The notes: generated from the sequence alone by a model not told the origin. A stretch of DNA of 64,000 nucleotides from Streptomyces venezuelae (GCF_008642295.1 NZ_CP029190.1:5439501-5503500); one strand, 5' to 3'. Shown: positions 26,137 to 35,600, numbered from the stretch's first letter. Made by a program: numbers and translations.

Positions 26137-28195
26137 GCTCAAGCGCTTCGGCAGGGGCAAGCTGCCGCGCGCCGCGCTCGTCGCCCTGCTGCTGTTGCCG
26201 CTGCTCTACGGCGCCCTGTACCTCTGCTCGTTCTGGGACCCGTACAGCCGCCTCGACAAGGTGCCCGTCGCACTCGTCAACGCCGACCGCGGAGCCACCG
26301 TCGACGGCAAGCGCATCGACGCCGGCGACGAGATCGCCGCGAAGCTGAAGGACAGCAAGACCTTCGGCTGGCAGGAGGTCGGCGCGGACGAGGCCGCCGA
26401 GGGACTCGAGAACGGCACCTACTACCTCACCCTCACCATGCCCGCCGACTTCAGCGAGCGGATCGCCTCCAGCTCCGGCGAGGACCCCACCACCGGCGCC
26501 CTCCAGGTCCGCACCAACGACTCCAACAACTACATCGTCGGCTCGATCTCCAAGACCGTCTTCTCCGAGGTCCGCGCCGCCGCGTCCAGCAACGCCTCCC
26601 GCGGCTTCCTCGACAAGATCTTCGTCTCCTTCTCCGACCTCCACGACAAGACCGCCGAGGCCGCCGACGGCGCCACCCAGCTCAAGGACGGCACCGTCCA
26701 GGCCAAGAAGGGCGCCAAGGACCTGGCGGACGGCCTGGACACCGCCAAGGAGAAGACCGGCGAACTGACCGCCGGCCTCAAGACGCTCGACTCGGCCGCC
26801 GGCGAACTGGAGACCGGCACCAAGAAGATCGCCTCCGGTACCCAGACCCTCGCCGACAAGGTCAACGGCGCCGCCTCCAAGGCCCGCCCCTTCCTCAAGG
26901 ACCCCAAGAGCCTCGCCGCCCAGGCCGAACTCGTCGCCGACTCCGCCCAGACCGTCCGCAAGCACCTCGGCGGCTTCGCCGAAAAAGCACCGGGCGCCGC
27001 TGCCGCCACCAAGAAGGTCTCCGACCGGGCCGACGACGTCTACGCGAAGACCTGCACCCAGGCCACCACGCCCACGCCGCCCGCCACCTGCCCCGAGCTG
27101 AAGAAGCTCAAGGACGGGGCCGCCGAGGCCGCCGAACTCGCCGGTGACGTCAACGCCGTGGTCAAGGCCTCCGACGGCGACCTCGACAAGCTCAAGGGGC
27201 AGCTGGCCGACCTGGAGAACAAGGCCCGCGACGTGGCCGAGCAGGCCCCGGCCCTCTCCGCCGACCTCGACGCCGCCGTCGCCAAGGTCAACGCCCTCAA
27301 CACCGGCGCCCAGAAGGTCGCCACCGGCATGGACCAACTGCACACCGGCATCACCTCCGCCCGCACCGGCTCCGCGAAGATCGACACCGGCGTCGGCAAG
27401 CTGGGCGACGGCGCACACAGCCTCGACGGCGGCATCTTCAAACTCGTCGACGGCTCCGGCGAACTCGCCTCCGGCCTGCACGAGGGCGTCGGCAAGATCC
27501 CCGACTACGACCAGCAGCAGCGCGACGCCCGCACCGAGGTCATGGCCGACCCGGTCCGGCTGGCCGCCCAGACCCTGAACAAGGTCCCCAACTACGGCAC
27601 CGGCTTCGCCCCGTACTTCATCCCGCTGTCCCTCTGGGTCGGCGCGATGGTCGCCTACATGCTGATCGCCCCGGTCAACCGCCGGGCCCTCGCCGCCGGC
27701 GCCTCGCCCTGGCGGATCGCCCTGGCCGGCTGGCTGCCCGTCGCCTCCCTCGGCGTCCTCCAGGTCGCCCTGCTGATGGCCGTCCTGCACTTCGGCCTCG
27801 GCCTGGAGCCGGCCCACCCGGCCACCACCATCGGCTTCCTGGCCCTGGTCACCGGCTGCTTCGCCGCCATCGTGCAGTGGCTCAACGCCAAGTTCGGCGC
27901 GGCCGGCCGGATCCTGGTCCTCGCCGTCCTGATGCTCCAGCTCACCTCGGCCGGCGGCACCTACCCGGTGCAGACCAGCCCCGGATTCTTCAACGCCATC
28001 CACCCCTACCTGCCGATGTCCTACGTGGTCGAAAGCCTCCGCAAACTCATCAGCGGAGGCGACCTCACCCCGGTCTGGCAGGGCTGCGCCGTCCTGACGG
28101 CCTTCACCGTCGGCGCACTGGCACTCACCGCGCTCGCCGCCCGCGGCAAGCAGGTGTGGACGATGGACCGGCTGCACCCGGACCTGAGCCTCTAG
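26108..28195 (+). CDS. YhgE/Pip-domain membrane protein
   Basis: A 695-residue membrane protein. One N-terminal span (about 22-43) precedes a conserved exported domain (KVPVALVNADRGA, LENGTYYLTLTMPADFSERIAS, NNYIVGSI), then a long helical stalk (about 180-440) built of LKDGT/ADGL/LATGT-type heptads, and a C-terminal block of five to six spans (about 500-690) containing PLSLWVGAMVAYMLI and LSAGGTYPVQ-like motifs. This is the YhgE/Pip architecture shared with phage-infection proteins and related to T7SS EsaA/YueB. AAGGAGG precedes ATG 26108. Substrate unknown; the TetR control suggests efflux or envelope stress. Confidence 0.88.
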   Translation: MRSPKLAALELKRFGRGKLPRAALVALLLLPLLYGALYLCSFWDPYSRLDKVPVALVNADRGATVDGKRIDAGDEIAAKLKDSKTFGWQEVGADEAAEGLENGTYYLTLTMPADFSERIASSSGEDPTTGALQVRTNDSNNYIVGSISKTVFSEVRAAASSNASRGFLDKIFVSFSDLHDKTAEAADGATQLKDGTVQAKKGAKDLADGLDTAKEKTGELTAGLKTLDSAAGELETGTKKIASGTQTLADKVNGAASKARPFLKDPKSLAAQAELVADSAQTVRKHLGGFAEKAPGAAAATKKVSDRADDVYAKTCTQATTPTPPATCPELKKLKDGAAEAAELAGDVNAVVKASDGDLDKLKGQLADLENKARDVAEQAPALSADLDAAVAKVNALNTGAQKVATGMDQLHTGITSARTGSAKIDTGVGKLGDGAHSLDGGIFKLVDGSGELASGLHEGVGKIPDYDQQQRDARTEVMADPVRLAAQTLNKVPNYGTGFAPYFIPLSLWVGAMVAYMLIAPVNRRALAAGASPWRIALAGWLPVASLGVLQVALLMAVLHFGLGLEPAHPATTIGFLALVTGCFAAIVQWLNAKFGAAGRILVLAVLMLQLTSAGGTYPVQTSPGFFNAIHPYLPMSYVVESLRKLISGGDLTPVWQGCAVLTAFTVGALALTALAARGKQVWTMDRLHPDLSL

Positions 28196-28202
28196 GGGAC
28201 CT

Positions 28203-28850
28203 GTGAGAATCAGCGCCATGGAAAGCAGCACCAGCAGCATCGGCACCGGCACCACCAGGCGGCGGGCCACCCGGCAGAAGCTCTACGAAGCGGCCGTCAC
28301 CCTCATCGCCGAACAGGGCTTCTCCGCGACCACGGTCGAGGAGATCGCCGAACGGGCGGGCGTTGCGAAGGGCACCGTCTACTACAACTTCGCCAGCAAG
28401 ACGGACCTCTTCGAAGAGCTGCTCCGGCACGGGGTCGGCCTGCTGACCGCCTCGCTGCGGACCGCCGCGGAGGAAACGGAAGCGCGCGGCGGCAGCAAGG
28501 TCGAGGCGCTGGACGCCATGATCCGGGCCGGCCTGGTCTTCATCGACCGCTACCCCGCCTTCACCCAGCTGTACGTGGCCGAGCTCTGGCGCACCAACCG
28601 GGCCTGGCAGTCCACCCTGATGGTGGTCCGGCAGGAAGCGGTCGCGGTGGTGGAGACGGTCCTGCGGGAGGGCGTCGAACGCGGCGAACTCAGCACCGAG
28701 ATCGATGTGCCGCTGACCGCTGCCGCGCTGGTCGGCATGGTGCTGGTGGCTGCGCTGGACTGGCAGTCCTTCCAGCGTGAACGGTCCCTGGACGACGTCC
28801 ACTCCGCGCTGTCGCTGCTGCTGCGGGGGCGGGTCAGCGGCAGCCGCTGA
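28203..28850 (+). CDS. TetR-family regulator of the YhgE operon
   Basis: A 215-residue TetR-type repressor. The N-terminal helix-turn-helix reads ATRQKLYEAAVTLIAEQGF then VEEIAERAGVAKGTVYYNF, and the C-terminal ligand domain is of the YhgE-associated type (AELWRTNRAWQSTL). GTG 28203 follows AGGGG; ATG 28218 is possible. It is the last gene of the ABC-YhgE operon, seven bases after the stop, and probably represses the operon at the 25200-25225 dyad, giving feedback control. Confidence 0.9.
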   Translation: MRISAMESSTSSIGTGTTRRRATRQKLYEAAVTLIAEQGFSATTVEEIAERAGVAKGTVYYNFASKTDLFEELLRHGVGLLTASLRTAAEETEARGGSKVEALDAMIRAGLVFIDRYPAFTQLYVAELWRTNRAWQSTLMVVRQEAVAVVETVLREGVERGELSTEIDVPLTAAALVGMVLVAALDWQSFQRERSLDDVHSALSLLLRGRVSGSR

Positions 28851-28959
28851 CGCCCGGTCGGCGGTGTCCCGGCCGGGACCGGGACGCGTAGAACTGAGTA
28901 CCCGTACCCAGACGCGGGATGAGCACGAGCACGGATGGCTGCCGCCCGCGGCATTGCCA
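28851..28959. other. Gap between the TetR gene and the repeat block
   Basis: No gene seen. The region holds CCCGGTCGGCGGTGTCCCGG-type inverted sequence that may end the YhgE operon transcript. Confidence 0.4.
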
Positions 28960-29720
28960 GACTGGGAACCACGGACAGGGGCACTCGGCCCCGCACCGCG
29001 GACACGGGGCCGCGGAGCGGAGCCGAGGGCTCCCCTCTTTTTGGGGCTCGGTTCGCCTCCGGGGCGCTGCTGTCGGCTCCAGGAGGGCGTACGTCCTCGA
29101 AAACCGCTCGTACTCCCCCAGACTTCGTCCGGGGGGACCCCCACGCGGTTTCCTCCGGGCGCTCGCCCTCCTTCGCCGACGCGCCCCTTCGGCTCACTCG
29201 CCCGCGCAGGCTGCGAGCTGAGCGGGGCGGAGCCGCCTCCGAGCGGGGCAGCGCCCCGAGAGGCCCCGGGCGCGCGGGGGTGGGGGGCGGAGCCCCGGTG
29301 GGGGTTGCCCGGGCTAGCCCGGGCACTTCCGTGCCGCGTCCCCCGCGGGGTGCGGGGCGGCCCCGAAGGGGTGCCGGGCAGCGCCCGGGCCCCCGGGGGG
29401 GTGCGGGGCGGAGCCCCGGAATCGGGATGCCGGGCGGAGCCCGGGCGGGGGTTGCCCGGGTAAGCCCGGGCACTGCCGTGCCGCGTACGGGGTTCGGGGC
29501 GGAGCCCCGAGGGGGTGCCGGGCGGGGCCCGGGCACGCGGGGGTGCGGGGCGGAGCCCCGGAATCGGGGTGCCGGGCGGAGCCCGGGTGTTGGCGGGGCC
29601 GGGGCCGCAGGCCCCGGTTTCTGGGGGCACCTCCCAGCGGTAGCTGGGGGAGAAGGGGCGGGGTGGGGACATGGCCCCGCGCAGCGGAGGCCCCGGCCGG
29701 GGGGCCGGGGGCTCCGCTAC
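28960..29720. repeat. Dense block of GC-rich palindromic and tandem repeats
   Basis: About 760 bases made largely of short palindromes (GGGGCGGAGCCCC, CCGGGCGGAGCCCGG, GTTGCCCGGG...CCCGGGCAC) arranged in an imperfect tandem of roughly 142-147 bases: GTTGCCCGGG at 29304 and 29451; GTGCGGGGCGGAGCCCCGGA at 29401 and 29543. It also contains two 31-base hairpin copies (29113-29143, 29622-29652) and a 35-base tag (29653-29687) shared with 13826-13860. It separates two convergent transcripts. Long open frames across it are composition artefacts. Confidence 0.8.
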
Positions 29721-29727
29721 GCAGGGG

Positions 29728-32118
29728 TCAGGTGCGCTTCAGCCGCGGCAGCTTCGCAACCAGCGCCGCCGCCCGGCCCGCCAGGGCCGTCCAGCGGGCG
29801 CTCGCCGCCCACCCCAGCCGCGCCGCCGACCTCGGCAGCAACAGCGCCCGGAGCCGCCGCCCGCGCCCCACACCCGCCAGCAGGCCCGCCCGGGCCACCA
29901 GCACATCCGCCGCCGCGTCGCCGTCGGCCACCGGGACGACGACCGCGCCGGGCCGCGCGTACAGCACCCGCTCCACCGCTCCGGCCAGCCGGTGCACCGC
30001 CTCCGCCGCCGGCGGCTCCAGCGAGCCCAGCTCCACGATCCGCGCCGCGGCCCGGCGCGGCGACAGCGCCTCGTCCGGGGTGATGCCCACGTCCCAGGCC
30101 ATATCGCCGAGCTCCCGCCACGCCGCCAGCGGCTCGCCGCAGCCCAGCCGCCGGGCCCGTACCCGGCCGCGCCACAGCAGCGGCAGCAGCGGAACCGCCG
30201 CCACCAGCAGACCCAGCCCCACAAAGCCCAGGACCGTGCCCCACGGGAAGTCCCCGCCCTCCGGGCCGGCGCCCGGGGCCGCAGCGGAGTCACAGTCGCC
30301 CAGCCGCCGCAGCTCCGGCGGGCAGCTGTCCGCCGAGCTCGACGGCGCCGGCGCCGGCGCGCTCGAGCTCTGCGAAGGCAGCGGAGCCGGGGCCGTGGGC
30401 TGCGTGACCGGGGTCTCCGCCCGGGTGTAGTCCGGGGCGGTGCCCCGGGTCGGCGTGGGCTCGAACCGGGTCCAGCCCACCCCCTCGAAGTACAGCTCCG
30501 GCCAGGCGTGCGCGTCCTTCATCGTGACCTGCATGCTGCCGTCCGCCAGCGCGCTGCCCGGGGTGAACCCGACCGCGACCCGCGCCGGAATGCCCAGCGA
30601 ACGGGCCATCGACGCCATCGAGAAGGAGAAGTGGACGCAGAAGCCCTCCTTCTCCTTCAGGAAGCGGACGATGGCCTGCGAACCCGAACCGGAGGAGGTC
30701 TTCGTGTTGTACGTGAACCCGCCGTTCTCCTTGACCGCAAACCAGTTCTGCAGCTTCAGGGCCTTCGCGTAGTCGTCCTTCGCACCCCGGGTCACCGAAC
30801 GGGCCGTCTCCGCCACCACCGGCGGCATGTCCGCCGGCAGCCGGGTGAACTCCTCCACGAACGCGGCCGGGGGCTTCGGCGCCGAGGACAGCTGCTGGGC
30901 GGTGGGCCGCAGCGCCAGGCTGCTCACCGTGTACTGCGCGCCCTGCACCGTCTGCTTCTTGCCCTTGCCGAGATCGTCGCCGATCACGGTCCGGCCCACC
31001 TGCTCGAACCGCCAGCGCCCGTCCTTGATCTCCACCTGGGTCGCCGGGTACGGCATCGGCAGGTAGCGCTGTACGTAGTCCCCGGCGGCCGAGACGCTGG
31101 TCCGGACCTCGGTGCCGCCCAGCCGGACCTGGTCGCTCAGCCCCGGCACCCGCGGCAGCCGGTCCGGAACCTCGGTGAGGCTGCGCCCGGAGGACTTCCA
31201 CTCGACCCCGTCGAACTCGTCCAGCGAGACGATCCGCAGGTACTGGTCGGGCTGCTTGTTGTCGGTGCGGTACCGCAGCACCACCCGGTCGTCCTGCGCG
31301 GTCAGGCTGCTCTGCAGCGCAACCAGCGGGTTCACCGCCGAGATCGTCCCGCCGCCCGGACCGCTGCCGCCGCCCTCGCCGCCCGGACCCAGCAGCCCGC
31401 CCTCGGGCGTGGGCAGCACATAGGCCGCGCCCAGCGCGATCAGCACCGCCACCGCGCCGATCCGCCGGCCGGTGCGCACCGGTGCCACCGGCTGCCGGCC
31501 GGCGGAACCGGAGCCGCCCGGGCCGCGGGCGCCGCCGCCGAAGACCCGGCCCCACTGGGCCAGCCGGTCCCCGCTCTCCGCGAGCAGGAGCAGCAGGTAG
31601 CCGGTGCCGGCCAGGACGAACAGCAGCCAGCCGTTGCCGCCGGACAGCCCGGCGGCCACCGAGTACAGGGCGAGCAGCGGCAGTCCGGCCGCCGCGGCGG
31701 TCCGGAAGGTCACCGCCAGAAGGTCGACCAGCAGCCCGATCAGCAGCACTCCGGAGACCAGCAGCAGCCGGATCCCGTCCGTCTGCGGTGCCGGGATGGC
31801 GTACTCGCCGACGTCCGCCAGGCCCTCCTGGTACAGGGTCCCGATCCCGGTGAACAGCTGGGCGCCCGCCCCGCCGGACCGGCCCTCGCCGGCGAACAGC
31901 AGCACCAGCAGCAGCAGGGACACCAGCAGCTGCGCGGCCACGGTCAGCGACCGGGGCAGCGGCACCCGCCGGCACAGGGCGCCGACCCCGCTCTGCACCG
32001 CCAGCAGCCAGCAGGCCTGGAGCATCCAGGCCTGCGAGGCCACCAGCGGGGCCAGCGACAGGGCCGTCAGCAGCGTCGCCAGCAGCGCGAACAGCGTCAG
32101 TCTCGTCCGGCCGCTCAT
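29728..32118 (-). CDS. Transglutaminase-like (TgpA-type) membrane protein
   Basis: A 796-residue membrane protein. Six to seven spans lie in residues 7-235, followed by an exported region with a transglutaminase core: Cys494 in KEGFCVHFSFSMASMARSLGIPARV, His538 in KDAHAWPELYF and an acidic residue in WTRFEPTP. A further span near 650 and a C-terminal DUF4129-like cytoplasmic part follow. TgpA-type enzymes act on envelope substrates; the target here is unknown. It ends the moxR-DUF58-transglutaminase operon, overlapping the DUF58 stop by four bases. Confidence 0.9.
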   Translation of the reverse strand: MSGRTRLTLFALLATLLTALSLAPLVASQAWMLQACWLLAVQSGVGALCRRVPLPRSLTVAAQLLVSLLLLVLLFAGEGRSGGAGAQLFTGIGTLYQEGLADVGEYAIPAPQTDGIRLLLVSGVLLIGLLVDLLAVTFRTAAAAGLPLLALYSVAAGLSGGNGWLLFVLAGTGYLLLLLAESGDRLAQWGRVFGGGARGPGGSGSAGRQPVAPVRTGRRIGAVAVLIALGAAYVLPTPEGGLLGPGGEGGGSGPGGGTISAVNPLVALQSSLTAQDDRVVLRYRTDNKQPDQYLRIVSLDEFDGVEWKSSGRSLTEVPDRLPRVPGLSDQVRLGGTEVRTSVSAAGDYVQRYLPMPYPATQVEIKDGRWRFEQVGRTVIGDDLGKGKKQTVQGAQYTVSSLALRPTAQQLSSAPKPPAAFVEEFTRLPADMPPVVAETARSVTRGAKDDYAKALKLQNWFAVKENGGFTYNTKTSSGSGSQAIVRFLKEKEGFCVHFSFSMASMARSLGIPARVAVGFTPGSALADGSMQVTMKDAHAWPELYFEGVGWTRFEPTPTRGTAPDYTRAETPVTQPTAPAPLPSQSSSAPAPAPSSSADSCPPELRRLGDCDSAAAPGAGPEGGDFPWGTVLGFVGLGLLVAAVPLLPLLWRGRVRARRLGCGEPLAAWRELGDMAWDVGITPDEALSPRRAAARIVELGSLEPPAAEAVHRLAGAVERVLYARPGAVVVPVADGDAAADVLVARAGLLAGVGRGRRLRALLLPRSAARLGWAASARWTALAGRAAALVAKLPRLKRT

Positions 32119-33488
32119 GACCAGCCCCCCGCCCCCGAAGTTCCCGTGCCCAGAGGCATCTCACCGGCGGCCGGGGCGCCCGCCCCGGCCTGCCGCCACA
32201 GCTCGCCGAAAGCGGCCCCGGGCGGTACGGCCAGGGCCGTCCAGCCCGCCTCGCGCAGCCGGTGCACCCGCCGCGCGGCCGGATCGGGGGCGCCCGCCGG
32301 GACGGCCCGGCCGGTCCAGGCCGCGGAGTCCAGCACAAAGGCCACGGCGCCGCCGGTGCGCTGCCGCATCCGCGCCGCCAGATCGGTCTGTACGTCGTCC
32401 AGATCGCCGAAGAAGGCGATCAGCAGGCCCTCGTTGCCGCTGCGGGCGGCATCGTGGGCGCGGGACAGCCCGGTGCCGTCGGAGTGCCCGACCACGGCCA
32501 GGGCGTCCATCATCAGTCCGGCGGCTTCGGCGGACTCCTGCCCGCCGCCCGCCGAGAACCCGCTGCCGCTCTCGCCGGGCACCGCTTCCCCGGTGTCCGT
32601 CATCAGGCGTACGGAGAACCCGCGTTCGAGCAGGTGCAGCAGGGCGGAGCCGGCCCCGGAGACGGCCCATTCGAAGGCCGAGTCCGGTCCGGCGCCCTGG
32701 AACGCCACCTGCCGGGTGTCCAGCAGGACAGTGGCCCTGGCCCGCTGCGGCTGCTCCTCGCGGCGCACCATCAGCTCGCCGTAGCGCGCGGTGGAGCGCC
32801 AGTGCACCCGCCGCAGGTCGTCGCCGTACCGGTAGCCGCGCGGGATCACGTCGTCGTCGCCGGCCAGGGCCAGCGACCGCTGGTTGCCCTCGCCGTAGCC
32901 GTTGGCCTCGCCGGTCAGCCGGACCGCCGGCAGCGGCTCGGTGCGCGGGATCACGGTGAGGGTGTCGTAGGTGCTGAACGACCGGGTGAGCTCGACCAGT
33001 CCGAACGGGTCGGCCAGCCGCAGCTGGAGCGGACCGAGCGGGTAGCGGCCCCGCAGGTCGGAGCGGACCCGGTAGGACACCTCGCGGCGTCCGCCGGGCT
33101 CGACCCGGTCCAGGACGAACCGGGGCCGCGGCCCCAGGACGTACGGCACCCGGTCCTGGAGCATCAGCAGGCCGGTGGGCAGCCGGGACACATTGTCCAT
33201 GCGCAGCTGCACCCGGGCCTCGGAGCCGGCCGGGACCCGCACCGGGGTCAGCCGCCGGCTGCCGGAGACCCGGTACCGGGTGCGGTGCAGGGCGTACACG
33301 CAGAGCAGCGGCAGCACGGTGATCAGCAGGCCGACCTGGAGGAGGGCGGTCTGGCCGAGCACGAAGGCGCAGACGGCCGCGGCGAGGCCCGCGGCCAGGA
33401 AGGACCGGCCGCGGGTGGTGAGCCCGGACAGCGCGCTGCGCAGCCCGCCGCTCTCGCCGCCGGCACCGCCAGGGGTACCGGTGGCCAT
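32115..33488 (-). CDS. DUF58-domain membrane protein
   Basis: A 457-residue protein. Two hydrophobic segments (about 30-65) are followed by a long cytoplasmic part with the DUF58 signature DDDVIPRGYRYGDDLRRVHWRSTARYGELMVRRE split around Gly-Tyr-Arg-Tyr, and a von Willebrand A-like end. ATG 33488 overlaps the moxR stop (TGATG) and its own stop overlaps the next start, so the three proteins are made together. MoxR-DUF58-transglutaminase sets are thought to assemble or activate envelope enzymes; direct evidence in Streptomyces is lacking to my knowledge. Confidence 0.9.
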   Translation of the reverse strand: MATGTPGGAGGESGGLRSALSGLTTRGRSFLAAGLAAAVCAFVLGQTALLQVGLLITVLPLLCVYALHRTRYRVSGSRRLTPVRVPAGSEARVQLRMDNVSRLPTGLLMLQDRVPYVLGPRPRFVLDRVEPGGRREVSYRVRSDLRGRYPLGPLQLRLADPFGLVELTRSFSTYDTLTVIPRTEPLPAVRLTGEANGYGEGNQRSLALAGDDDVIPRGYRYGDDLRRVHWRSTARYGELMVRREEQPQRARATVLLDTRQVAFQGAGPDSAFEWAVSGAGSALLHLLERGFSVRLMTDTGEAVPGESGSGFSAGGGQESAEAAGLMMDALAVVGHSDGTGLSRAHDAARSGNEGLLIAFFGDLDDVQTDLAARMRQRTGGAVAFVLDSAAWTGRAVPAGAPDPAARRVHRLREAGWTALAVPPGAAFGELWRQAGAGAPAAGEMPLGTGTSGAGGWS

Positions 33489-34570
33489 CAGTAGCCCCGG
33501 ACGCCCGGCTGCGGCTGCCCGGCCTGCGGGTGCAGGGGGTGCGGCTGGCCGTTGTGCGCCGGACCGGAGTGCAGGGAGCCGGCCTGCGGCTGTCCGGCCT
33601 GCGGGTGCGCGGCGGGCACCGGGGTGCGGGCCAGGATGTCGGCGACGACCTGCTCGGCCGTCCGCCGGTTCAGCTGGGCCTGCGCGGTGGGCAGCAGCCG
33701 GTGCGCGAGCACCGGGGCGGCCAGCGCCTGGACGTCGTCGGGCAGCACGTAGTCCCGGCCGGACAGCGCGGCGGAGGCCTTCACGGCGCGCAGCAGGTGC
33801 AGGGTGGCGCGCGGGGAGGCGCCCAGCCGGAGGTCGGCGTGGGTGCGGGTGGCGGTGACCAGGTCGACGATGTAGCGCCGGACGGGTTCGGCGACGTACA
33901 CCTCGCGGACGGCCTCGATCAGCTTGAGGATGTCGTGGGCGTGGGCCACGGCCTGGAGGTCGTCCAGCGGGGACAGCCCGCCGTGGACGTCGAGCATCTG
34001 CAGCTCGGCGGCCGGGCTGGGGTAGCCGACCGAGACCCGGGCCATGAAGCGGTCCCGCTGGGCCTCGGGGAGGGGATAGGTGCCCTCCATCTCCACCGGG
34101 TTCTGGGTGGCGACCACCATGAACGGCGAGGGCAGCTCGTAGGTCTGCCCGTCGGTGGTGACCTGGCGCTCCTCCATCGACTCCAGCAGCGCGGACTGGG
34201 TCTTCGGCGAGGCGCGGTTGATCTCGTCGCCGATCACGATCTGCGCGAAGATCGCGCCCGGCTTGAACTCGAACTCCCGGCGCTGCTGGTCGTAGATGCT
34301 GACGCCGGTGATGTCCGAGGGCAGCAGGTCCGGGGTGAACTGGATGCGCTGCACCGAGCAGTCGATGGACTTGGCCAGGGTCTTGGCCAGCATGGTCTTG
34401 CCGACCCCGGGCACGTCCTCGATCAGCAGGTGGCCCTCGGCGAGCAGCACGGTCAGGGCGATCCGTACGACCTCGGGCTTCCCCTCGATCACGCTCTCCA
34501 CCGACCTGCGCACCCGCTCCGCGGTGCTGGTCAGGTCCGCGAGGCTGGCACGGTCGTCGTAGGTCGTCAC
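33488..34570 (-). CDS. MoxR-family AAA+ ATPase
   Basis: A 360-residue MoxR ATPase with Walker A EDVPGVGKTMLAK, Walker B IGDEINRASPKTQSALLE, sensor 1 VVATQNPVEMEGTYPLPEAQRDRF and the C-terminal lid (LGASPRATLHLLRA). It probably acts as a chaperone for the DUF58 partner. GTG 34570 (VTTYDDRASLADL) is preferred because GGAG lies seven bases upstream; frames extending to 34690 lack one. The last 45 residues are an unusual Pro/Gln/His/Gly-rich tail with HPQAGQPQ repeats. Confidence 0.92.
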   Translation of the reverse strand: MTTYDDRASLADLTSTAERVRRSVESVIEGKPEVVRIALTVLLAEGHLLIEDVPGVGKTMLAKTLAKSIDCSVQRIQFTPDLLPSDITGVSIYDQQRREFEFKPGAIFAQIVIGDEINRASPKTQSALLESMEERQVTTDGQTYELPSPFMVVATQNPVEMEGTYPLPEAQRDRFMARVSVGYPSPAAELQMLDVHGGLSPLDDLQAVAHAHDILKLIEAVREVYVAEPVRRYIVDLVTATRTHADLRLGASPRATLHLLRAVKASAALSGRDYVLPDDVQALAAPVLAHRLLPTAQAQLNRRTAEQVVADILARTPVPAAHPQAGQPQAGSLHSGPAHNGQPHPLHPQAGQPQPGVRGY

Positions 34571-34690
34571 CTGGTTCTCCACCCCAAACACCCAAAAACG
34601 ATCAAAAATGGGGACGCCGGCCCCCGGACGGAGAAGACCGCCGGGGTGGCGTACTCCCGCATTCTTGACGCCGTGACCGCCCCGTGTCAC

Positions 34691-35251
34691 TCAAGAGGCG
34701 GGGTCGATCTCCCGCAGCAGGCCGGTGTGGACGTCGAAGACGAAGCCTCGCACATCGTCCTTGTGCAGAAGGAACGGGTTGGTGCGGACCCGCTGCATGG
34801 ACTGGCGGACGTCCTGGTCCACGTCCCGGAAGGCCTCCACGGCCCACGCGGGGCGCTGGCCGACCTCGTCCTCCAGCTCGTGCCGGAAGTCCTCGGTGAG
34901 GCGCTCCAGGCCGCAGCCGGTGTGGTGGATGAGTATGACGCTGCGGGTGCCCAGGGCGCGCTGGCTGATGGTGAGGGACCGGATGGTGTCGTCCGTGACC
35001 ACCCCGCCCGCGTTGCGGATGGTGTGGCAGTCGCCGAGCTCCAGGCCGAGGGCGGCGTGCAGGTCGAGCCGGGCATCCATGCAGGCCACCACGGCCACCC
35101 CGAGGACGGGGCGGGCGTCCATGCCGGGGTCGGTGAAGCGTGCCGCGTAGGCGCGGTTCGCCGCGAGCAGGCGGTCCGTGACGGTCTCCCCGAGCCCGTG
35201 GGCCCCGGGCTCGAGTGCGGAGTCGGCAGGCAGGTGCGCGGAAATAGTCAT
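34691..35251 (-). CDS. Beta-class carbonic anhydrase
   Basis: A 186-residue beta-carbonic anhydrase interconverting CO2 and bicarbonate. Zinc ligands are Cys57, His110 and Cys113 (ACMDAR and HHTGCG), with the Asp59-Arg61 dyad; TIRNAGG and RSLTISQRALGT complete the active site. ATG 35251 is chosen; no strong ribosome site precedes it. It is divergent from the dcw cluster across 350 bases and separated from moxR by about 120 bases, so it is probably monocistronic. Confidence 0.9.
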   Translation of the reverse strand: MTISAHLPADSALEPGAHGLGETVTDRLLAANRAYAARFTDPGMDARPVLGVAVVACMDARLDLHAALGLELGDCHTIRNAGGVVTDDTIRSLTISQRALGTRSVILIHHTGCGLERLTEDFRHELEDEVGQRPAWAVEAFRDVDQDVRQSMQRVRTNPFLLHKDDVRGFVFDVHTGLLREIDPAS

Positions 35252-35600
35252 GGCTACGACGGTAGTGGTCACTGCTGGTGGCGGCCTTGTGTGAGGGCGG
35301 ACAAAGAACGTCAACGAACCTTTGTGTGACCTAATCCACAGGGGTGGGGCGGAGGCGGCCGGACGGGTGATTCGCGGCCTTTGCGGATTCGGTGGTGCCG
35401 GGCCACACCGGTCACGGGCTGGTTCGTTGACCGCGGCGACCGTTGGACTAAAGTGACGCGAAACCGGCCGGGGGCCCGGTCGTGGCCGCCGAAAGGCCTC
35501 GGGTCCGGAGGGGCCGGCCGATCCCCCGCCGATCCAGACCCGCGTGCGCGGTGCGTACGCCTACGCATACGACTGCCGCGCCGTTATCCGAGAGGGCGCC
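35252..35600. other. Divergent intergenic region before the dcw cluster
   Basis: About 350 bases between the carbonic anhydrase and rsmH starts. It holds the promoter at 35427-35454 and, nearer the carbonic anhydrase gene, an ACAAAG...CTTTGT inverted repeat (about 35302-35326, 13-base spacer). No mraZ gene is present here, although many bacteria have one immediately before rsmH. Confidence 0.6.
35427..35454 (+). promoter_or_regulatory. Probable housekeeping promoter for the dcw cluster
   Basis: TTGACC, 16 bases, TAAAGT: close to the HrdB consensus (TTGACN-16/18-TANNNT). A transcript would start near 35461, giving a leader of about 140 bases before rsmH. It is the best sigma-70-type match in the window. 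Confidence 0.65.

Noticed and set aside
28777..30083. Several overlapping long frames across the repeat block
   Set aside because: They owe their length to extreme GC content without stop codons; translations are Gly/Pro/Arg repeats with no ribosome site or conserved core.
32115..34595. Single minus-strand frame of 826 codons spanning moxR and DUF58
   Set aside because: The first half is out of frame with the clear MoxR protein; only the part from ATG 33488 is real (DUF58).
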